NCBI GenBank assembly: GCA_964463655.1
Contig: CAYXDG010000093.1
Coordinates: 1 to 12,278, forward strand
Source of the DNA: Halothece sp964463655
GTDB taxonomy: Bacteria > Cyanobacteriota > Cyanobacteriia > Cyanobacteriales > Rubidibacteraceae
Length of the DNA stretch: 12,278 bases
Direction of reading: 5' to 3'
A model generated the notes under the pieces. It had not been told where the DNA came from and made no database searches. It saw only the letters and a program-made list of their open reading frames with translations. The position numbers and the translations under genes were made by a program. Positions 7,542-12,278 of this stretch are shown here, in pieces. Positions within the stretch are counted from its first letter, which is position 1, and each line of letters starts with the position of its first letter.

Positions 7542-7552
7542 CTCCCGCTTTC

Positions 7553-7581
7553 CAAATAACGAAGAACAAATAACAAATAAC
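7553..7581. repeat. CAAATAA heptamer array, left of the assembly gap
   Basis: Units CAAATAA, CGAAGAA, CAAATAA, CAAATAA plus one base run into the N block. The 29 bases are identical to 7682-7710 on the right side of the gap, including the variant CGAAGAA unit in second position. Confidence 0.9.
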
Positions 7582-7681
7582 NNNNNNNNNNNNNNNNNNN
7601 NNNNNNNNNNNNNNNNNNNNNNNNNNNNNNNNNNNNNNNNNNNNNNNNNNNNNNNNNNNNNNNNNNNNNNNNNNNNNNNNN
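7582..7681. other. Assembly gap (100 N)
   Basis: Exactly 100 N, the conventional placeholder for a scaffold gap of unknown size. It is flanked on both sides by the same heptamer array, so short-read assembly probably broke on the repeat. Anything between fmt and ccmK4 that lies in the gap is not visible, and apparent reading frames crossing it have no meaning. Confidence 0.97.
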
Positions 7682-7730
7682 CAAATAACGAAGAACAAAT
7701 AACAAATAACAAATAACAAATAACAAATTA
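7682..7730. repeat. CAAATAA heptamer array, right of the gap, reaching the ccmK4 stop codon
   Basis: Seven in-register units: CAAATAA, CGAAGAA, four more CAAATAA and CAAATTA. The last unit (7724-7730) contains the reverse complement of the TAA stop of ccmK4, so the array touches the coding end of that gene. The unit differs by one base from the TAACCAA heptamer found before fmt and before the ABC gene. Confidence 0.92.
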
Positions 7731-8081
7731 GCTCCGATTTTGAGAAGCGCCAATCAAAGGACGTTCAGTGCTTTCACGGAAACGTTCTACATTTTCATTG
7801 TACGCGATCGGTAACACACATTCGACGTTTTCATGAGGACGGGGAACAATGACCCATGTTTCTAATGCTGCACCATAGGCTTTATCAACCGCCATAATTC
7901 CCGCATCCATCGCTGTTTTGACTTCTGAGACATCGCCACGGATAATAATGGTAAACCGCGCACTGCCTGCACGAATGTAACCGACAAGGGTCACTCGACC
8001 TGCTTTTACCATTGCATCGGCGGCGGCTAAAACTCCTGGAAACCCTTTTGTTTCTAAACTACCAACTGCATCTAGAGACAT
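7728..8081 (-). CDS. ccmK4: Beta-carboxysome shell protein CcmK4 (BMC-H)
   Basis: This single BMC domain protein (117 residues) is a minor hexameric tile of the carboxysome shell, which encloses RuBisCO and carbonic anhydrase. Conserved elements are AVGSLETKGFPGVLAAADAM, the pore loop RAGSAR (37-42), which is typical of CcmK4 rather than the KIGSGR type of CcmK1/2, and PRPHENVECVLPI (83-95). A short C-terminal tail ends in SQNRS. It lies 49 bp downstream of ccmK3, the order known for this satellite pair away from the main ccm operon. AAGGAG at 8090-8095 with 8-nt spacing supports the start. The stop codon lies in the last unit of a heptamer repeat array. CcmK4 forms mixed hexamers with CcmK3 in other cyanobacteria. 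Confidence 0.95.
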   Translation of the reverse strand: MSLDAVGSLETKGFPGVLAAADAMVKAGRVTLVGYIRAGSARFTIIIRGDVSEVKTAMDAGIMAVDKAYGAALETWVIVPRPHENVECVLPIAYNENVERFRESTERPLIGASQNRS

Positions 8082-8130
8082 TCACCTTGCTCCTTAAATT
8101 TTTGTAAGATAAAATGAACACACGACAATT

Positions 8131-8439
8131 TTACATCCGAAAGGCTTCTACCTCATCACTATAGTCGATCGGCATGACAGATTGTACGTTATCGGGTGGA
8201 TTAGGAATCATATAATGGGTAATCACTTTTCCATTGTAGGTTTTTTCGGCAGCTTCGAGGCCTGCAATCATAGAACGTTCAACTTCTGAAACTGGACCAC
8301 GCACAGCGACAAAAAATTGAGCACTCTCTGCTTTATCAAAAGAGACAAGGGTTACGGATGCTGCTTTCACCATTGCATCAGCAGCAGCTAGGACAGCAGG
8401 GAACCCATCGGTTTGAATGACTCCTACGGCAACTGGCAT
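8131..8439 (-). CDS. ccmK3: Beta-carboxysome shell protein CcmK3 (BMC-H)
   Basis: The 102-residue BMC protein opens MPVAVGVIQTDGFPAVLAAAD and has VAVRGPVSEVERSM and PNPPDNVQSVMPI, all typical of CcmK3. The pore loop is KAESAQ (36-41): the usual Gly-Ser and the basic residue at the pore are absent, as expected for CcmK3, which in studied species does not assemble alone but joins CcmK4. Together the pair is thought to tune shell permeability for bicarbonate and sugar phosphates. AGGAG at 8445-8449, five bases before the ATG, is one of the best ribosome sites in the window. A promoter-like pair is found just upstream (8475-8504), so ccmK3-ccmK4 can be transcribed on its own. Confidence 0.94.
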   Translation of the reverse strand: MPVAVGVIQTDGFPAVLAAADAMVKAASVTLVSFDKAESAQFFVAVRGPVSEVERSMIAGLEAAEKTYNGKVITHYMIPNPPDNVQSVMPIDYSDEVEAFRM

Positions 8440-8474
8440 TTTTTCTCCTCTTGATCGCGCTTAAACTTTTTGTT

Positions 8475-8504
8475 ATTATATCAGTTTAGTGATTTTATTC
8501 CCAA
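8475..8504 (-). promoter_or_regulatory. Candidate sigma70-type promoter of ccmK3-ccmK4
   Basis: On the minus strand a perfect TATAAT (8475-8480) follows TTGGGA (8499-8504; four of six bases of TTGACA) after an 18-bp spacer. The predicted start would give a leader of roughly 30 bases containing the AGGAG site of ccmK3. The -35 box overlaps the end of the aldo/keto reductase gene. Confidence 0.5.
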
Positions 8505-9625
8505 AGTCGTCGGCGAGGAGAGCCATTGAGCCGTTGATGGGTATCGCTTAAAAGCTGAGGAATGTCTAAGTTTTCTGGACAACGGGGGAGACAGTCTCCG
8601 CATTCTGTACAACGGTTTCCTTTGTTTCCCCAAAACCAATGACCTGCATTTTCAAACATCCCATAACGATATTGACCAAAATGGGTCATGTCATAAGCAA
8701 CAGCTAGGTTTCGCAAGCGCAAGACTTCAGGAATGTTAATTTTTTCGGGACAGGGTAAGCATTGGTAACATTGACTACATTTTTCTGTTCCTAAAGTAGT
8801 TGCTAATTGTTTTTCCAGACGGGTAAAGATTGCTTTTTCTTCGGCGGTGAGGGGAAAGGTTTGATCAGCCACATCCAGTGCAGGATATAATTCTGAGGGA
8901 GTTGCTGCGCCAAGACTAAGGGTGGAGATGCGTTGATCGCTGAGCAGAAAGCGATAGTTTAAGACTTGGGGAGAAAAGGGAGCGCATAGCTGCTTTAACG
9001 TTTCAGGAGGAGCGTAGAGTTGTCCCCCTTTATCGGTGGGGGAGATAATAAAAATTCCCATGTCTAGATCAAAAGCAGCAGCGATCGCTGGTTCGTTTCG
9101 TTGCCAAAGATAATAATAGTGGAGATTGACAAAGGAAAATAAGCGCGTCTCGATCGCTGCGAGGATAATGTCTAGGGGAGCGTGAGTAGAAAAGCCAATG
9201 TGTCGGATTTTTCCTTGCTGTTGGGCTTTCTGGAGGGGGATTAAACAATTGTTGTCTCCTGTGACCCAAGCTAAGTGTTCCCAAGTGTTGAGTCCATGAA
9301 TTGCTACCTGATCCAAATAATCCACCTGTAAGCGTTTTAAGCTGGTTTCGAGGGCGATCGCCATTGCTTCAGGGTTGGGAGTGGGAGGTAGTTTTGTGGT
9401 CAAATAAACAGCGTTTCTGGCTTGAGGAAGCTGTTTGAAAGCTCTACCAATATCTGTTTCACTATCGCCATAGGCGGTGGCGGTTTCGATGTGGTTAATG
9501 CCATTTTCGAGAGCTTTTTGGAGCGTCTTAGTGAATAAACTTTGATCATTTAACCCGCGCATCGTCCCCAGAGAAAAAACTGAGAGGGGAAGATTGGTGT
9601 TTCCAAACCGCCGATATTGCATCAT
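8495..9625 (-). CDS. Aldo/keto reductase with two C-terminal [4Fe-4S] motifs
   Basis: The 376-residue protein joins an aldo/keto reductase barrel (1-270) to a ferredoxin-like tail. In the barrel Tyr52 (AYG), Lys78 (TTK) and His110 (AIHG) match the catalytic residues. The usual Asp position holds Glu47, as I recall for this iron-sulfur subfamily. The tail has CxxCxxCxxCP (Cys283, 286, 289, 292) and CxxCxxCxxxCP (Cys339, 342, 345, 349), suggesting two [4Fe-4S] clusters. An NAD(P)H- or ferredoxin-linked reduction is likely, but the substrate is unknown. The start (ATGATG, either Met) overlaps the stop of the nuclease-family gene by one base (TAATG), so the two are probably translated together. 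A shadow frame on the same strand near 9546-9902 was dismissed. Confidence 0.92.
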   Translation of the reverse strand: MMQYRRFGNTNLPLSVFSLGTMRGLNDQSLFTKTLQKALENGINHIETATAYGDSETDIGRAFKQLPQARNAVYLTTKLPPTPNPEAMAIALETSLKRLQVDYLDQVAIHGLNTWEHLAWVTGDNNCLIPLQKAQQQGKIRHIGFSTHAPLDIILAAIETRLFSFVNLHYYYLWQRNEPAIAAAFDLDMGIFIISPTDKGGQLYAPPETLKQLCAPFSPQVLNYRFLLSDQRISTLSLGAATPSELYPALDVADQTFPLTAEEKAIFTRLEKQLATTLGTEKCSQCYQCLPCPEKINIPEVLRLRNLAVAYDMTHFGQYRYGMFENAGHWFWGNKGNRCTECGDCLPRCPENLDIPQLLSDTHQRLNGSPRRRLWE

Positions 9626-10134
9626 TAGCTAGATTCTTCGTTATTTTTAGAAGAGCGTCCCCGAATAAAGTCTTCAGGACTAAGATTGGAGAGAAATTCT
9701 TTGAAGGCTTGTTTTTCTTCTTCGTCTGCATCGCGATCGACAGGAATTGATGCTTCAGCGATAACTTCTTCCATGACCCAGATCGGACTATTGGTCCGAA
9801 CAGCGATCGCGATCGCGTCACTGGGCCGACAATCAATTTCACGGGTATTGTCTCCCTGTTGCAAACATAAGAGAGCATAGAAAGTGTTATCTTGCAAAGC
9901 ATGAATCACCACGCGGGTAACGGTCATTTCCCAAGCATCAAAGACATTGACCATTAAGTCATGGGTGAGGGGACGAGGGGGAGTTTGTCGTTCGATCGCA
10001 CCCATAATCGCCTTCGCTTGGTCTTGTCCGATATAAATCGGCAGCGCCCTACGCTCTGAACCATCCTTAAGAAGCGCGATCGGGCTTCGGGTTATGGCAT
10101 CCAAGGCAATCCCAGCAACTTTCATTTCAATCAT
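9625..10134 (-). CDS. Bifunctional nuclease family protein (DUF151)
   Basis: From the ATG at 10134 the protein has 169 residues and begins MIEMKVAGIALDAITRSPIALL, matching the BFN/DUF151 family. Further family segments are LPIYIGQDQAKAIMGAIE, RPLTHDLMVNVF and CRPSDAIAIAVRTNSPIWV. Plant and archaeal members have reported DNase/RNase activity; the bacterial role is poorly defined. The tail (about 130-169) is acidic, then charged and Ser-rich. The frame stays open to an ATG at 10209, but that would add 25 residues not seen in the family, while AAAGAGG at 10143-10149 fits the shorter start. A doubled HIP1 site lies in the gene near 9804-9817. It is divergent from riboflavin synthase and coupled to the downstream reductase. 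Confidence 0.9.
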   Translation of the reverse strand: MIEMKVAGIALDAITRSPIALLKDGSERRALPIYIGQDQAKAIMGAIERQTPPRPLTHDLMVNVFDAWEMTVTRVVIHALQDNTFYALLCLQQGDNTREIDCRPSDAIAIAVRTNSPIWVMEEVIAEASIPVDRDADEEEKQAFKEFLSNLSPEDFIRGRSSKNNEESS

Positions 10135-10142
10135 CAGCTTAG

Positions 10143-10149
10143 CCTCTTT
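10143..10149 (-). promoter_or_regulatory. Ribosome binding site deciding the start of the DUF151 gene
   Basis: AAAGAGG on the minus strand, eight bases before the ATG at 10134. It supports the 169-residue form and frees the region up to 10286 as a 152-bp divergent spacer with ribE, where promoters for both genes should lie; I could not identify their hexamers with confidence. Confidence 0.65.
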
Positions 10150-10286
10150 TCCACTGCTGTCAGCATTAAAGTTTACTTTGAGGTGATGCGATACACTGAA
10201 TGGTAGCACCGACCATTCCCTATTGTACTTTCTTCCCTGCCCTCCTCCTACCTAATTCCTGTACCAACTTTTTAAGCAACTGCACA

Positions 10287-10973
10287 ATGTTTACTGGATT
10301 AATTCAAGCACAAGGCACTTTGCAACCCCTCGGACGCGATCGTTTCAAGATTAGCATTCCCCACGCTCAAACAGACTCTCTCCTTGCCGAAATGGTCATG
10401 GGGGATAGTGTCGCTGTTGATGGAGTTTGTCTGACGGTTGAAAATCTTTTACCTGATGGCTTTGTTGCCACTGCATCTCCTGAAACGCTCGATCGCACCA
10501 CTTTGGGGAGTCGCAGCGAAGCCAGCACTTATGTTAATCTTGAGCCTTCCTTACAAGTCGGGTCAAAGTTGGGGGGACATTTTGTAACGGGTCATGTCGA
10601 TGGTGTGGGACGTTTGTTAAAATCATCCGCAACCGATCGCTGTTGGGAAATGACTTTTGGCCCCTTGAGCGCCCTTTCCGAAGCATGGGAACAAAATATT
10701 GCTCGTTATCTGATTCCAAAAGGCAGTATTGCCATTAATGGGATTAGTTTAACGATTGCTGAATGTGATTCTAATGGCAGTTGGTTTCAATGTGCGGTGA
10801 TTCCTGTTACTTATAATGAGACGAACTTGTCTAGTTTGCAAGAAGGAAGCTGGGTGAACCTTGAGAGCGATATTTTAGGGAAGTATGTGAATAAACTCCT
10901 CAATCATCGATCGTCTAATGCCTCGGAAGAAAATATTAGTCTTTCTTTTTTGGCTGAACATGGCTATCTTTGA
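10287..10973 (+). CDS. ribE: Riboflavin synthase, alpha subunit
   Basis: The enzyme dismutates two 6,7-dimethyl-8-ribityllumazine molecules to riboflavin, the last step of vitamin B2 synthesis in the cytosol. The true start is the ATG at 10287: the protein then begins MFTGLIQAQG, as in nearly all homologues, and has 228 residues. The frame is open upstream to 10200, but those 29 residues do not resemble the family. Two lumazine-binding repeats are visible. The first has GDSVAVDGVCLTV (39-51); the second opens at GGHFVTGHVDGVG (96-108) and has KGSIAINGISLTI (145-157). It is the only rightward gene in the right half. The gene symbol is ribE (also ribC in some species). No FMN riboswitch is visible in the 152-bp spacer. 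Confidence 0.96.
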   Translation: MFTGLIQAQGTLQPLGRDRFKISIPHAQTDSLLAEMVMGDSVAVDGVCLTVENLLPDGFVATASPETLDRTTLGSRSEASTYVNLEPSLQVGSKLGGHFVTGHVDGVGRLLKSSATDRCWEMTFGPLSALSEAWEQNIARYLIPKGSIAINGISLTIAECDSNGSWFQCAVIPVTYNETNLSSLQEGSWVNLESDILGKYVNKLLNHRSSNASEENISLSFLAEHGYL

Positions 10974-11072
10974 AACTTGATAATTGATTATTGTTTTCAT
11001 GGCGATCGCGTTAGGTGATTAAGACAAGGAAAAAGTCATGCTACAGTATATCTCTTGAAATTTATTCATGCT

Positions 11073-11130
11073 GGGCGAGGCAAACCCTACCTTGCAGCGC
11101 CGATTGTTCAAAACGTATAAGCGATCGCCC
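11073..11130. repeat. Small element bounded by GGGCGA/TCGCCC, with repeat copy 2
   Basis: The convergent spacer between ribE and the membrane PRTase-like gene (10974-11140) contains an inverted pair GGGCGA (11073-11078) and TCGCCC (11125-11130). Inside, 11075-11089 is the reverse complement of the 15-mer at 5225-5239 with one mismatch, and a HIP1 site forms the right end. This suggests a member of a small intergenic repeat family of about 58 bp. I see no clear rho-independent terminator for ribE in this spacer. Confidence 0.35.
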
Positions 11131-11140
11131 GAACTTGATC

Positions 11141-12088
11141 TTACTGCTTAAGACACTCTAAATTTTTAGCAAGCTCTTCTTCTTCAATCTTCCCGAACTC
11201 TCTCAATTTTTTGTAAATTTCAGACGCTTCTGCAATGAAGTGGACTTTGATTTTAGCCTCCCTTAGCAACTCCATAACTTGATCTTTTTTGCTTCCCGAT
11301 GGTTGAAGAATATAAACAAAAACCTCTTCTACTTTCAGATTTGCAATTTGCTTCCTCAAATGCTGTACTGCTTGTAAAATTGCATGGCCATCAGTAAGAA
11401 TTCCAGCAATAAGGATTACATTCTCCCCTGAGCGAATATCACGGAGCTTCTCAAAAGAAAGCTGCTCATCAGAAGTGTTTGACTCAGGATTTCGATAGGC
11501 ATATAATGTTGTGTAGCTTTTTCCTAAATCATAAGCGATGGGAGAAAACATTTCTCCAGTGCAATTGCCCTCACGATACAATTCCGAAAAAGTATCCCCT
11601 TCTTTTTTAACAACAGAAAGACCAATGACGCGATAAAATTCAGGTTTTGACTCACGTATTAAATGAGCCATCATCTCAACCATTTCAATATATTTTTTAT
11701 CTTTACTTTGGAAAATTTTCGCGAGGTTAAACACTCCACACAACATTTCATCACTCAACTTTCCTTGAGAGGTTTCCTCTGGAGTAAACCTTGAGCGATA
11801 AGCATCGCAATCACAAAGTAATTCTATTAGTCGATCTTGATCTAACTTTCCATCTATCAAACGAACGAAAAAGAAAGATAAGGGAATGATTATAAATGGA
11901 CTCCCCCAAACAAACAGGATAAAGTCTAAATCAAGATTACCAAAACTTAGCCAATAAAAAGCAGTTACTGTCAATAATAAAGTCACAAGCAATGCTATTT
12001 CAACTTTTGTTTGATTGAAAAAACTTGCCAATTTATCGGAGAAATTTGCTAACTTGCCTTCAGATGAATTACTCATTTCAAACAACAT
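11141..12088 (-). CDS. Membrane-anchored protein with degenerate phosphoribosyltransferase-like domain
   Basis: No characterised family is recognised with certainty. The 315-residue protein has two membrane helices near the N terminus (about 29-49 and 55-77) and a large soluble part after them. Residues 150-300 read like a type I, orotate-type PRTase: GEMFSPIAYDLGKSYTTLYAYR (179-199) resembles the GIPLA...LGKP.VYVRK segment. NVILIAGILTDGH (223-235) and the following helix align with the PRPP loop VVVVEDVVTTGG. The end VHFIAEASEIYKKLREFGKI (282-301) matches the terminal OPRT helix. The acidic pair of the PRPP loop is replaced by Ala228-Gly229, so classical catalysis is doubtful. The ATG at 12088 directly follows the stop of the upstream membrane gene; Met5 (12076) is an alternative start. 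No CGATCG core is visible here, unlike neighbouring genes. The fold is inferred and the function unknown. Confidence 0.7.
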   Translation of the reverse strand: MLFEMSNSSEGKLANFSDKLASFFNQTKVEIALLVTLLLTVTAFYWLSFGNLDLDFILFVWGSPFIIIPLSFFFVRLIDGKLDQDRLIELLCDCDAYRSRFTPEETSQGKLSDEMLCGVFNLAKIFQSKDKKYIEMVEMMAHLIRESKPEFYRVIGLSVVKKEGDTFSELYREGNCTGEMFSPIAYDLGKSYTTLYAYRNPESNTSDEQLSFEKLRDIRSGENVILIAGILTDGHAILQAVQHLRKQIANLKVEEVFVYILQPSGSKKDQVMELLREAKIKVHFIAEASEIYKKLREFGKIEEEELAKNLECLKQ

Positions 12089-12278
12089 CTAACCAGAACT
12101 TCCGCGCCAAAAGAAAAATACAAGAATCAGGGCGATTATTCCCATTGTATTGGATAGACCAAACTTTAGCCACTTGTTGACACTCCGTTGAGCAACCAGA
12201 CCACTCACAACTAAGAGTACAAATTGCAAGACTAAGAGGAATAAACCATGCTTTAGGTTTGCTATCAAGTTCTCAACT
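12089..12278 (-). CDS. Partial small membrane protein, C-terminal 62 residues
   Basis: A leftward frame enters from the right edge and runs without a stop to TAG at 12089-12091. The 62 visible residues contain two hydrophobic helices, GLFLLVLQFVLLVVSGLVA (about 11-29) and GIIALILVFFFW (about 46-57), joined by a basic loop QRSVNKWLK, and end in RGSSG. Its only ATG lies late in the second half, so the start is outside the window. The stop codon is immediately followed by the ATG of the PRTase-like gene, with zero spacing, which strongly suggests an operon and translational coupling. The gene is not identified; the sequence is too short and hydrophobic for a family call. Confidence 0.65.
   Translation of the reverse strand, partial: VENLIANLKHGLFLLVLQFVLLVVSGLVAQRSVNKWLKFGLSNTMGIIALILVFFFWRGSSG

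Noticed and set aside
7553..7730. Possible CRISPR array because of regular repeats and gap
   Set aside because: The unit is 7 bp, with no spacers of 30-40 bp, no palindromic repeat of CRISPR length and no cas genes nearby; it is a tandem heptamer array.
7516..7753. Reading frames crossing the N block (about 67 and 71 residues)
   Set aside because: They are made of heptamer repeat and unknown bases, have no composition of a real protein, and overlap the end of ccmK4.
9485..9487. Glu47 instead of Asp in the aldo/keto reductase active site as a novelty
   Set aside because: As I recall, HxETA...YG is usual in the iron-sulfur-containing aldo/keto reductase subfamily, so it is probably not unusual.
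9546..9902. 118-residue leftward frame overlapping the DUF151 and reductase genes
   Set aside because: It is an alternative frame inside two recognised genes with conserved residues in the other frame.
10135..10209. N-terminal extension of the DUF151 protein
   Set aside because: The family start and the AAAGAGG site both indicate the ATG at 10134.
10200..10286. N-terminal extension of riboflavin synthase
   Set aside because: Homologues begin at MFTG, and the additional 29 residues look like translated spacer.
10135..10286. FMN riboswitch upstream of riboflavin synthase
   Set aside because: No conserved RFN-element segments are recognisable in the 152-bp spacer.

Overview
The window comes from a cyanobacterium. 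Palindromes of the HIP1 type (GCGATCGC) are scattered through almost all of it. It carries a carboxysome shell pair (ccmK3-ccmK4), cobyric acid synthase, and arrays of 7-bp short tandem repeats of the kind known from cyanobacterial genomes. The CcmK proteins point to a beta-cyanobacterium with moderately low GC; I do not assign a species. The sequence is a draft: exactly 100 N (7582-7681) sit inside a heptamer repeat array.

Layout. A 5' heptamer array (1-30) runs directly into a complete ABC exporter gene (31-1860, +). Converging on it is a long leftward block: fmt, an M42 aminopeptidase, cobQ, rpsP, a KH-domain RNA-binding protein gene and phoH (7451 down to 1903). The rpsP-KH-phoH end is an RNA/ribosome cluster with an 8-bp overlap between its first two genes. 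Next comes a repeat-rich, gap-containing spacer (7460-7730). It is followed by ccmK4 and ccmK3, which have good Shine-Dalgarno sites and a plausible sigma70-type promoter. Upstream of these lie a 2x[4Fe-4S] aldo/keto reductase and a bifunctional-nuclease (DUF151) protein gene joined by a TAATG overlap. Riboflavin synthase (10287-10973, +) diverges from the nuclease gene.

The right end (10974-12278) looks different. After a small inverted-repeat-bounded spacer come two leftward genes that abut with no spacing. One is an incomplete small membrane protein gene cut by the window edge. The other encodes a 315-residue protein with two N-terminal membrane helices and a cytosolic domain that reads like an orotate-phosphoribosyltransferase fold whose PRPP-loop acidic residues are lost. 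No CGATCG core is visible in this part. It is the least explained and most interesting region. The rest is mostly housekeeping sequence, but several gene edges (start of the ABC gene, start of fmt, stop of ccmK4, interior of cobQ) are touched by small repeats.
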